Source of the DNA: Verrucomicrobiia bacterium | Lineage (GTDB): Bacteria > Verrucomicrobiota > Verrucomicrobiia > CAIQCK01 | Assembly: GCA_026417675.1 (NCBI GenBank) | Contig: JAOACV010000085.1 | Coordinates: 1-8,040, forward strand | DNA length: 8,040 nucleotides | Direction: 5' to 3' | Shown here: in pieces, positions 1-6,712 of the stretch | How the letters are laid out: each line of letters opens with the position of its first letter | Position numbering within the stretch: position 1 is the first letter of the stretch | The notes under the pieces: model-generated | Database searches by the model: none | The model's input: only the letters and a program-made list of their open reading frames with translations | Told to the model about the DNA's origin: nothing | Translations under genes and position numbers: made by a program

Positions 1-1327
1 CAAGCTCGACCTGCCCGTTTTTCTTGGCTGCCAGTGCCGCGCGCGCTTTCACCGAAGGCACTGCCAGCGGCTCGCGAAAGATCGAGTGGCCCGCCGGCAA
101 TTGCGCCAACGCGCGACCGGGCAGCACTTGCGCCATTTCCTTGCGGAACGCCTGGTCAAACGACGGGCGGCCCTCGCCGGCCTCGGCAAAAAGCACGCCG
201 CCGTTGGCCAGAAACCGGCGGAGATTGGAGCGTTCTTGTTCGCTCAAGGTAAAGTCAGTGGTGCCGGTGATGTAGAGGAAGGGCGTCTCGAACAACTTCG
301 AGTCGTCCAAGCTCACCTCGCGCAGTTCAAACGACACGGGCGTGCCGGAGACCGCATGAAACTGGTTCAGCAGCATCGGGAAGGCGGCGGTGCGGGTCTT
401 CCAGACGCCGTTGTGGATGACCTGGCCGACGCGGAACTTGCCGGCGGCCTTCTTGTCGGCATTGACCAACTCGACGCTCTTGCCCACGCTGCGGCCAGCG
501 TCCTTCATGGCTGTGACGTAGCTGAGGATGTTCGCGCCAAGCTTTTTGGCGTCTTCTTCCGCGTAGCCCCAACTGTCGGTGGGGTTGCGCTCCCAACCGC
601 ACGCGAAATCCCACTTCGAGATGAAGATGGCGGTGCGGTTGTCAATGTCCACGCCGTCCAGATGCGGATACGGCTCGGCGAGACCGTCTTTGACCAACCG
701 CGGATGATACTTGACCCGCTCGATGTTGTAGTAGGAGTGGAACACCGGATGGTCAAGGCGCAACTGATAAACCGGCCGCATTGGCATGATCTCGCGCGCG
801 GCTTGCAAAGCCGACTTGTAAAAGTTCGGATTACCCACGAGCGGGTTGAAGATGATCGTGCCGCCGTTCAGGACATATTCGCGCAGTAACGCGATCTCCT
901 GTTTCTCCAGCTTGAACTCCTTGTAGCCGGAACGATAGAGCACCGGGTTCTTGCTGGGGTCGGTGGAGATCTGCGCGAAGGTCTTGATGTTCGGCGTGAA
1001 ATGGACGTTCATGCCCGCACTCATGAATTCCAACAGGCCCTTGAGGTCGTTGGGCACGCGCGCCCAGTCTTCGGGATCATTGGTGCGAATCTTGGTGATC
1101 AGCACCGGCGGCTGCGGCGGGTTCTTGCGCTCCTGGCGCTTCAGCAACACGGCCGGATACGGCAATGGCGGGACACCTTCCGAGGAAGCCATATGTGCCG
1201 GCGGCGGCGCGGGTTTTTCCAGCGGCGGCGGATCGGGCGGTTGCGGCGCCGCAGAGGCGCCGGCGACGACGACCATCAGCACGGCGGCGATGACTAGCCT
1301 GGCGAACTGCATTCTTCCGGCTGTCAT
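1..1327 (-). CDS. Exported protein with two DUF4159-like halves (3' end beyond window)
   Basis: I read 442 residues; the gene continues past the left edge. Residues 1-27 form a signal peptide: a short basic start (R5, R10), a hydrophobic core from about 11 to 24, and cleavage near ASAA. A proline-rich linker (28-60) follows. Two halves share one pattern. Residues 76-275 contain VLYRSGYKEFKLEKQEIALL and then REYVLNGGTIIF. Residues 345-442 contain FLYITGTTDFTLSEQERSNL and then RRFLANGGVLF. Each half then has an FxxAxR/FxxxFRxEM-like helix and a DHPVFHS or GHSIFRE element. This matches what I know of DUF4159, common in Verrucomicrobiota and Planctomycetota and without an assigned reaction; the NGG-V/I-x-F strand suggests a glutamine-amidotransferase-like fold (inference). 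The ATG at 1327 is preceded by AAGAGGTG with a 5-base gap, which fixes the start. It is divergent from the sensor kinase. Export is well supported, function unknown. Confidence 0.85.
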   Translation of the reverse strand, partial: MTAGRMQFARLVIAAVLMVVVAGASAAPQPPDPPPLEKPAPPPAHMASSEGVPPLPYPAVLLKRQERKNPPQPPVLITKIRTNDPEDWARVPNDLKGLLEFMSAGMNVHFTPNIKTFAQISTDPSKNPVLYRSGYKEFKLEKQEIALLREYVLNGGTIIFNPLVGNPNFYKSALQAAREIMPMRPVYQLRLDHPVFHSYYNIERVKYHPRLVKDGLAEPYPHLDGVDIDNRTAIFISKWDFACGWERNPTDSWGYAEEDAKKLGANILSYVTAMKDAGRSVGKSVELVNADKKAAGKFRVGQVIHNGVWKTRTAAFPMLLNQFHAVSGTPVSFELREVSLDDSKLFETPFLYITGTTDFTLSEQERSNLRRFLANGGVLFAEAGEGRPSFDQAFRKEMAQVLPGRALAQLPAGHSIFREPLAVPSVKARAALAAKKNGQVEL

Positions 1328-1332
1328 GGTGA

Positions 1333-1340
1333 CACCTCTT
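1333..1340 (-). promoter_or_regulatory. Ribosome binding site of the DUF4159 gene
   Basis: On the minus strand the sequence reads AAGAGGTG, followed by TCACC and the ATG. It supports the start at 1327 just before the signal peptide, and is stronger than anything upstream of the kinase or regulator. Confidence 0.6.
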
Positions 1341-1370
1341 GATTCTTGTTTAATTCCAAACTCGCTCACC

Positions 1371-1409
1371 AGCTTCTCGCTTAGCCGCGCTCTGGCGCGG
1401 ACAGAAGCT
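1371..1409. other. Nested stem-loop in the divergent intergenic region
   Basis: An outer pair AGCTTCT (1371-1377) and AGAAGCT (1403-1409) encloses an inner perfect pair CCGCGC (1385-1390) and GCGCGG (1395-1400) around a TCTG loop. The internal loop is asymmetric, with 7 bases on one side and 2 on the other. No T-run follows on either strand, so it does not look like an intrinsic terminator. It lies 44 bases upstream of the DUF4159 start and 80 bases upstream of the kinase start, and so could be a leader structure or a regulator site for either gene. Confidence 0.4.
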
Positions 1410-1489
1410 CCTATCTGGCAAATATCCTTCAAACCGCGCAAGGCGACCAGTCGCACAAATATGCTCTTTTCCGCTGGCCGACTGCATGT

Positions 1490-4400
1490 ATGCTGCGCGT
1501 GGTGAGCGCCATGAGTCCAACGCCGCAGAGTCGCGCCCATGCGGGCCATGGGAAAGGCTCCGGTAGTCCGTCCTGCGTGGCAGGCCGTTGCGCCTCGATC
1601 GCAGGATGGATTTTCAAGTCGGTTCAGCACAGTAGCCGCACGGGTTCTCTCCCCGCGTTAGTAGCTCGCGCGGCATTTGGTCTTGTCGTGCTCTGTGCCG
1701 CGTTCACCTCCGCCGCGGAGAATACTATTGTCACCTCGGGCGATTATTTGCGGCGGCAGTGGGACGTCGAGGACGGCCTGCCGGACGACATCGTGACCGC
1801 CATTGTGCAGACGCGCGACGGCTACCTTTGGATCGGCACGCCCCGCGGTCTGGCGCGATTCGATGGCGTGAACTTTCGGGTCTTCACGCCGGCCAATTCA
1901 CCGGGCCTCGCGTCCGCTAATGTTCGGCTGCTCGCGGAAGCCACCGACGGCGCGCTTTGGATCGGTCTCGACCAAGGCGGCCTCGCACGCCGCCGCAATG
2001 GCGTTTTTGAGACGATCGCACCGCAGAAGACAGCATCCTCCGCCGACCTGCCGACTTCGCTGGCCGCTGACGGCGATGGCGGCGTGTGGGTCGGCTTGCC
2101 GGAGCTGCGCGCGATGCGTTGGAAGGACGGCCAGTGGACCCTTTTTGGCGCAGCGGACGGACTGGCTGGCAAAGGCGCCGTTAGGTGCGTTGCGGGGCCG
2201 GAGGGCCGGGTGTGGTTCGAGACGGAGACATCGTGTGGCTATTTCGACGGGCGGCGATTTGTGGTGCTCGGCCGCGACATGCTCTTGCCGCGATTGTTGC
2301 CCAGCGACGCGGGGGAGTTTTGGCTGGCGCGGGCCACGTTGCTGCTGCGGCTCACCGACAAGCTGGAACTCATCGAGACGGGCAACCTCCCGTGGCGCAC
2401 CGGCAGCGCGGAAATTCAGGCGCTCTGCGAATACGTCCCTGAGAAATCGTTATGGGTGGGCACGCGCAGCGAAGGTTTGTTCCGGTTCGCCGACGGGAGA
2501 TTCATCTATGTGCCGACGTCACACAACGTCATTACGACGATGGGTGTGGACCGCGAGCGCAACCTGTGGGTCGGCACATGGGGAGGCGGATTGCTTTGCC
2601 TGCGGCCGCGCCCCGTCAAACTCCACGACTCGCGGCATGGTCTGGCGAGCGACGCGATCTATTCCATCTGCCAGGACGACGATGGGGCGCTCTGGTTGGC
2701 GTCGCGCAGCGCGGGCGTGACGCGGCTGGCCGATGGCCGTTGCACGGTGTTCACAACGGCCAACGGTTGGCCCGGCGGCGTGGTCACCTCTGTTTGCGCC
2801 GCTCGCGGCGGCGGTGTCTGGCTCGGCACGCTCGGCGGTGGGCTTGTCCGCTGGCGTGACGGCAGGTTTGTCAGCGTCGGTTTGAAGCGCGAACGCATCG
2901 AATCTTTGTTTCAGGACAGCAGAGGCGCGCTCTGGATTGTCACATCACAGGCCGGTCTCCTGCAGTGGCGCGACGACAATGTGGTCCGCATTTCCACCAA
3001 CGACGTGCCTGCGGAAATCACAGCGCTAGGCGAGGACGCCAGCAAACATTTCTGGGTCGGCACCCAAGCCGGCACCCTGCACCGGTTTGATGGCGTGCGA
3101 TGGCAGCGTTTTGGCCGGGAAAACGGCTTGCCCGCCGTGGCGATCCAAGCCATCTGCGGCGCGGCGCACGATACGCTCTGGCTCGGCACGCGCGGCGGTG
3201 GCCTCGTGCGATTCATGCACGACAGGGCGGCCAGCATCACGACGCGCCACGGTCTGCCCGACGACGACATCCGGCAGGTGTTCGCCGGCGCGGGCGGCTT
3301 GTGGTTCAGTTCTTCGCGCAAGCTGCTCGGCGCTGGCGACGTGGCGCTGAATGAAGTCGCCGACGGCCAGTGCGCCACGCTGGAATGCCTCAGTTACGGC
3401 CGCGGCGACGGTCTCAGCGGCGTGGAGTTTTTCGCCGGCTGCGCCAACACCGTCTGCGTCGCCCGGGACGGGCGGATTTGGTTCGCAAGCAAGCAGGGCG
3501 CGGTCGAACTCGACCCGGCGCTGCCGCTGCCCTGCCCGCTCAAGCCGTTGGTGCAGATCGAACAACTACTGGTGGACGGTCAGCCGCACAGCCTGCCGCC
3601 GGATCGCCGCCCTGTGATGGTTCCGCCGCTGCCGCGCGTCGTTGAGTTCCGTTACAACGCACCGAGCTTCATTTCGCCGGAAAAGGCGCGTTTCCGCTAC
3701 CGGCTCGAAACCGGCGCGGGTGGCGGGAACTGGGTTGAAGCCGGCGCGGATCGCGCCGCCGCGTTCCTGAACCTGCCTCCCGGCCGCTACGTCTTCGGAG
3801 TCACCGCCACGGACCCTGTGGGACTCTGGACGGGCGTGTCCGCAGAACTTGAGTTCACTGTCCAACCGGCGTTTTGGCAGGCCAACTGGTTTCGCGCGGG
3901 CGCGCTGGGTATGCTGCTCGCTCTGACCGCGGGCGCGATCCGCATCGTCGTGCTTCATCGCGTGCGCCGGCGTCTTCGCGTGTTGGAGCGCCAACACGCT
4001 CTTGACGAGGAGCGCGCGCGCATTGCCAAGGACATGCACGACGACGTGGGTGCAAGCCTGACTCACATCGCGTTGATGAGCGAGTCCGCGCGCCAGGATC
4101 CGAGCTTGTCCGCCGAGGCGGCTGACGATCTCAACCGCATTGCGCGCGCGGCTCGCGACGTCTCGCAAACGCTCGACCAGATCGTCTGGACTTTGAACCC
4201 GCGCAACGACACCTTGGAGGCACTGGTCAGCTACCTCGGCGAATACACCACCGAATACCTTGCGCCCACCGGCATTCAACTGGAGCGGGAGATGCCGGAG
4301 AACGTGCCCGAGCTGCCCATTTCATCCGAGGCGCGCACGCACCTGTTCCTAGCCGCCAAAGAGGCCCTCCACAACGCTGTCAAACACGCCGCTGCCAGCA

Positions 4401-4612
4401 AGATCGAGTTGCGCATAGTGATTGCCGACGGGTGCCTGCGCGTGCGCATCGCCGACAACGGCAAAGGTTTCTCGACCAGCAATCGCATCGCCGGCAACGG
4501 CCTTGCCAATATGCGCCACCGCCTTGCCGCTGTCGGCGGCGAGTGTCAAATCGAAAGCCAACCCGGCCAGGGAACCACAGTTACATTGACCTGGCCGCTG
4601 ACGCACGAATAA
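1490..4612 (+). CDS. Two-component propeller sensor histidine kinase (Reg_prop, Y_Y_Y, HisKA_3, HATPase_c)
   Basis: This 1040-residue inner-membrane kinase has a large periplasmic sensor. A hydrophobic signal segment lies at about 56-76. Fourteen blade motifs of the type G-x-L-W-I/V-G-T follow, with tryptophans at 114, 157, 200, 242, 278, 322, 360, 402, 444, 482, 522, 564, 605 and 664. That is the number expected for two seven-bladed propellers. A Y_Y_Y domain (about 718-792, with RYRLE and LPPGRYVFGV) leads to a membrane helix at 803-822 and a basic stretch. The kinase core has the H box ERARIAKDMHDDVGASLTHI with phosphoacceptor His850, an N box EALHNAVKH (Asn962), a G1 box DNGKGF (989-994) and a G2 box GNGLANM (1002-1008). 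It should autophosphorylate and pass phosphate to the regulator encoded 40 bases downstream. The ligand is unknown. The start is uncertain: ATG at 1490 or 1511, or GTG at 1577; none has a good ribosome site, and the 50 residues before the signal core look atypical. Confidence 0.95.
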   Translation: MLRVVSAMSPTPQSRAHAGHGKGSGSPSCVAGRCASIAGWIFKSVQHSSRTGSLPALVARAAFGLVVLCAAFTSAAENTIVTSGDYLRRQWDVEDGLPDDIVTAIVQTRDGYLWIGTPRGLARFDGVNFRVFTPANSPGLASANVRLLAEATDGALWIGLDQGGLARRRNGVFETIAPQKTASSADLPTSLAADGDGGVWVGLPELRAMRWKDGQWTLFGAADGLAGKGAVRCVAGPEGRVWFETETSCGYFDGRRFVVLGRDMLLPRLLPSDAGEFWLARATLLLRLTDKLELIETGNLPWRTGSAEIQALCEYVPEKSLWVGTRSEGLFRFADGRFIYVPTSHNVITTMGVDRERNLWVGTWGGGLLCLRPRPVKLHDSRHGLASDAIYSICQDDDGALWLASRSAGVTRLADGRCTVFTTANGWPGGVVTSVCAARGGGVWLGTLGGGLVRWRDGRFVSVGLKRERIESLFQDSRGALWIVTSQAGLLQWRDDNVVRISTNDVPAEITALGEDASKHFWVGTQAGTLHRFDGVRWQRFGRENGLPAVAIQAICGAAHDTLWLGTRGGGLVRFMHDRAASITTRHGLPDDDIRQVFAGAGGLWFSSSRKLLGAGDVALNEVADGQCATLECLSYGRGDGLSGVEFFAGCANTVCVARDGRIWFASKQGAVELDPALPLPCPLKPLVQIEQLLVDGQPHSLPPDRRPVMVPPLPRVVEFRYNAPSFISPEKARFRYRLETGAGGGNWVEAGADRAAAFLNLPPGRYVFGVTATDPVGLWTGVSAELEFTVQPAFWQANWFRAGALGMLLALTAGAIRIVVLHRVRRRLRVLERQHALDEERARIAKDMHDDVGASLTHIALMSESARQDPSLSAEAADDLNRIARAARDVSQTLDQIVWTLNPRNDTLEALVSYLGEYTTEYLAPTGIQLEREMPENVPELPISSEARTHLFLAAKEALHNAVKHAAASKIELRIVIADGCLRVRIADNGKGFSTSNRIAGNGLANMRHRLAAVGGECQIESQPGQGTTVTLTWPLTHE

Positions 4613-4652
4613 CCGGTTACGAATCTCGTTTTACGCATTAGCTTTCACGCCC

Positions 4653-5279
4653 ATGCCCATCACCGTTGCCATCGTTGAAGACAAGGCCGCGCTGCGGCAG
4701 GACCTAGCCGACCTCATCAACAGCCGCAAGGGTCTGCGCTGCATCGGCGCTTTTGCCACCGGCGAAGAGGCGCTCGCGGCGCTGCCGAAAGCCCCGCCCG
4801 ACGTGGTGCTCATGGACATCAATTTGCCTGGCATGTCCGGCATTGATTGCACACGCGAACTCAAGGCGCGCCTGCCAAAGACCGAGATCGTGATGCTGAC
4901 GATGTTCGAGGACGCCGACAAGATTTTCGCCGCCTTGCGCGCGGGCGCGAGCGGTTATCTCCTGAAACGCGCCGCCATCGCGGAACTGCCGGAAGCCATT
5001 GAGCAAGCCCATCGCGGCGGCTCGCCGATGACCCCGCAGATCGCCCGGCATGTCGTGCAGTTCTTCCAGTCCCAGTCGTCTCAACCCGCCAACGCCGAGG
5101 GTCTCACCGAGCGCGAGCGTGATCTGCTCTCACTGCTGGCGCGTGGCAGGCAATACAAGGAAATCGCCGAGCAGCTTGGCATCAGTGTGGACACCGTCCG
5201 CAGCCACATCCGCCGCATCTATCGCAAGCTCCACGTTCACAGCCGCACAGAGGCCGCCGTGAAATTCCTTGGGAAATGA
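4653..5279 (+). CDS. Response regulator, NarL/FixJ family (REC plus LuxR-type HTH)
   Basis: This 208-residue cytoplasmic regulator has a receiver domain (about 3-118). It shows the acidic pair Glu9-Asp10, phosphoacceptor Asp55 in VVLMDINLPGMSG, Thr83 in MLTMFED and Lys105 in GYLLKRA. After a linker with several Gln and Ser (138-148), a LuxR-type helix-turn-helix runs from 150 to 205 with LTERERDLLSLLARG, KEIAEQLGISVDTVRSHIRR and IYRKLHVHSRTEA. All the usual phosphorylation residues are present and the length is normal for the family. The gene sits 40 bases after the HisKA_3 kinase in the same direction, the standard kinase-regulator pair, so it is almost certainly its partner and probably cotranscribed. 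The start ATG at 4653 has no clear Shine-Dalgarno sequence, but the next residues fit the first receiver strand (PITVAIVED) exactly. Target genes cannot be read from the sequence. Confidence 0.96.
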   Translation: MPITVAIVEDKAALRQDLADLINSRKGLRCIGAFATGEEALAALPKAPPDVVLMDINLPGMSGIDCTRELKARLPKTEIVMLTMFEDADKIFAALRAGASGYLLKRAAIAELPEAIEQAHRGGSPMTPQIARHVVQFFQSQSSQPANAEGLTERERDLLSLLARGRQYKEIAEQLGISVDTVRSHIRRIYRKLHVHSRTEAAVKFLGK

Positions 5280-5339
5280 GCGCCGGCGTTATCCGTCAAT
5301 GGTCGGTCGCGGCCGAACCCAGATACCCTTTCACGGTGG

Positions 5340-5548
5340 TTAAACAAACTTTTCCCACCAGCGCGGTTGCGCCGCAAGCTGTTGCTGCAACCTCAGCAAC
5401 TGAGCCGGGCGAGCCGCCCGCGAGAGTCCTCCGGCTTGACGCGCCCCACGCTTCCCTCGATTTGCCGCAACGCCTCCAGCACAGGTTCGCGGTCGCCGCG
5501 CCATACTCCAGCCATAATCCAGCAATCCAACCGCGGATCCTGCCCCGC
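5340..5548 (-). pseudogene. Possible frameshifted C-terminal remnant of an unidentified gene
   Basis: On the minus strand one frame is open from 5548 to 5396 and reads like an ordinary protein, including DPRLDCWIMAGVWRGDREPV followed by LEALRQIEGSVGRVKPED. It ends at a TGA at 5395-5393. At about the same place a second frame takes over with QLLRLQQQLAAQPRWWEKFV and ends at a TAA at 5342-5340. Joined, the two segments look like one C-terminal region with a single frameshift near 5400-5415. The first frame is also broken upstream by a TAA at 5551-5549. I do not recognise the family. The alternative is chance coding character in GC-rich noncoding DNA. Confidence 0.28.
5381..5420. other. Two adjacent hairpins downstream of the response regulator
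   Basis: The first hairpin pairs GTTGCTG (5381-5387) with CAGCAAC (5394-5400) around a 6-base loop. The second pairs CGGGCG (5406-5411) with CGCCCG (5415-5420) around AGC. They begin about 100 bases after the regulator stop. Neither is followed by a T-run, so Rho-independent termination is not supported; a role in transcript 3' end protection is possible. They lie inside the putative decayed gene end, so they may simply be a by-product of that sequence. Confidence 0.35.
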
Positions 5549-5740
5549 TTATCCACGCACCCGCTCGCTGATGTGGCATGGGTCCAACAACCACTCCCTG
5601 CCTAGTTAAGGTCTGAACCTTTTCTGGTGCTTCCGTGACCCAATGACAATACGGGAGCAGAAGGGGACGGTGGCATCGCGGTGTTTGCCATTGACATCGC
5701 TGGTGGACGTTCATACTGTGTCGCGCCTCTTGGCAGCGGT

Positions 5741-5816
5741 GCCAGGGTAGCTCAGGTGGTAGAGCAGGGGACTCATAAGCCCTTGGTCGTGGGTTCGACT
5801 CCCTCCCCTGGCACCA
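5741..5816 (+). tRNA. tRNA with CAU anticodon (tRNA-Met elongator or tRNA-Ile2)
   Basis: The 76-base gene has a perfect 7-bp acceptor stem (GCCAGGG with CCCTGGC), discriminator A, and an encoded CCA end. The D stem GCTC/GAGC encloses AGGTGGTA with the usual GG, the anticodon loop is CTCATAA with CAT at 5774-5776, the variable loop has 5 bases, and the T loop is TTCGACT. Two stem pairs are irregular: A31 opposite G39 in the anticodon stem and T50 opposite T64 in the T stem. It is not the initiator type, since the first pair is G1-C72 and the anticodon stem lacks the GGG/CCC triple next to the loop. A CAU anticodon can be elongator methionine or, after lysidine modification, isoleucine-2; the sequence alone does not settle which. 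Confidence 0.93.
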
Positions 5817-5979
5817 AAGTTTTCTCTATTCCCAATGCAGGAAGCCTCGCAGGGCTGGTCGCGACGAAGAGGGCGTGGTTGGAGGTGGACGCGAGATGCC
5901 GTTGAAGAGTCGTCGTAACGCCGCGCCCCGGGGCGTGTTCGAAGGACGCACGCTCCGACGTGGTCGCTCGGAACATTTG

Positions 5980-5993
5980 TTGACGTGCGTCAA
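5980..5993. promoter_or_regulatory. FNR/Dnr-type (CRP-FNR family) binding palindrome
   Basis: The site is TTGACGTGCGTCAA, a perfect palindrome of the form TTGAC-N4-GTCAA. It matches the known FNR/Dnr pattern TTGAT/C-N4-G/ATCAA in half-site and spacing. Its centre is 77 bases upstream of the cytochrome start. If bound at the class II position (-41.5), transcription would start near 6028, and the -10 window would be 6016-6021, where the sequence is TAGAAG (4 of 6 matches to TATAAT). The motif and position are seen; the regulator and its signal are inferred. Confidence 0.5.
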
Positions 5994-6063
5994 TTCCTCC
6001 CAATACCATTTCCGCTAGAAGTGGCGCCATAATCGCGATGATCACCGAGACAGGTTTGCAACG

Positions 6064-6711
6064 ATGAAGGGTCGGCTGACACTTTGGGTAGCGTTTGTTT
6101 TCTTGGCCTGCGCCGCCGTGCTGGCGTTGAATCCCGTGCCGTTTGTCAGTCCTGTGCCGGCCCGCGTGATGGTGCCGCCGTGGGCCACCGACCCGACACC
6201 CGTCCGGCAGCCGAAGCTGAAACCGGAATACACCGCGGCGGGCTTCACCTATCAATGCATGGATTGCCACCGGATCATTCCCTCGCCGAGCGAGACGTTG
6301 CGCAAGCTGACGCAACACACGGAGATTCAACTCAATCACGGCATCAACACGCGCTGCTTCAACTGTCATCATCCGACGAACCGTAACGCGTTCGTGGACG
6401 ACTTCGGCCAGGAGATCGCCTGGAACCAGCCGCAACTGCTCTGCGCGAAGTGCCACGGGCCGGTGTATCGCGACTGGCAGGCCGGCTCGCACGGCCGCAT
6501 CAACGGCTATTGGGACAAGGCGCGCGGGCCGCAGACGAAGCGCCGCTGCATCGAGTGCCACGATCCACATCATCCGCCGTTCGCAGCGATGAAACCGGCC
6601 CCCGGCCCGAACACGCTACGCATGGGCCGGCAGAAACCGCTGGAGCACGGCGGAAAACGCGATCCGCTGCGGATCTATTCGCAGGGCGCTGAAGCAAACC
6701 CGAAACACTGA
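6064..6711 (+). CDS. Tetraheme c-type cytochrome, membrane-anchored or exported
   Basis: This 215-residue protein starts with a basic tip and a hydrophobic segment (about 5-22) with no clear cleavage site, so it is a signal anchor or signal peptide. Four CXXCH heme sites follow: CMDCH (65-69), CFNCH (98-102), CAKCH (127-131) and CIECH (162-166). Additional histidines that could be distal ligands include H85, H92, H102, H143, H169 and H170. It should carry electrons in the periplasm. As first gene of a cytochrome-ferredoxin-NrfD set it takes the place of NrfB in nrfBCD (NrfB has five hemes) or DsrJ in dsrJOP (three hemes), but four hemes and this length fit neither exactly. The next gene begins 1 base after its stop. 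The ATG at 6064 has only a weak AGG about 9 bases upstream. An FNR-type site lies upstream. Heme count is certain, the electron partner is not. Confidence 0.92.
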   Translation: MKGRLTLWVAFVFLACAAVLALNPVPFVSPVPARVMVPPWATDPTPVRQPKLKPEYTAAGFTYQCMDCHRIIPSPSETLRKLTQHTEIQLNHGINTRCFNCHHPTNRNAFVDDFGQEIAWNQPQLLCAKCHGPVYRDWQAGSHGRINGYWDKARGPQTKRRCIECHDPHHPPFAAMKPAPGPNTLRMGRQKPLEHGGKRDPLRIYSQGAEANPKH

Positions 6712-6712
6712 C

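Larger units (their letters stand above)
5280..5740. other. Intergenic region without a confident gene
   Basis: This stretch separates the response regulator from the tRNA. A plus-strand frame opens with ATG at 5276, overlapping the regulator stop, and runs to 5605. Its composition (no recognisable motif, irregular hydrophobicity) does not look like a protein. What I can support is a pair of hairpins at 5381-5420 and a possible decayed minus-strand gene end at 5340-5548. I see no convincing promoter for the tRNA in it. Confidence 0.5.

Noticed and set aside
86..889. Long plus-strand frame of 267 codons opposite the DUF4159 gene
   Set aside because: It is the antisense shadow of a gene with a signal peptide, ribosome site and recognisable domain pattern.
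5276..5605. Plus-strand frame of 109 codons overlapping the regulator stop (ATGA)
   Set aside because: The overlap looks operon-like, but the protein has no recognisable motif and an erratic composition, and the opposite strand reads more protein-like in part of it.
5924..5935. Perfect 12-base palindrome CGCCCCGGGGCG
   Set aside because: It has no loop, cannot form a good hairpin and is not followed by T residues; such GC palindromes arise easily in DNA of this composition.
5741..6063. tRNA-linked mobile element or attachment site
   Set aside because: I found no second copy of the tRNA 3' end in the window and no integrase gene; the flanking genes look like ordinary chromosomal ones.
6064..6130. 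Possible lipoprotein signal in the cytochrome (FLAC at residues 13-16)
   Set aside because: Phe at -3 and Leu at -2 fit a lipobox poorly, and the hydrophobic stretch continues past the cysteine.
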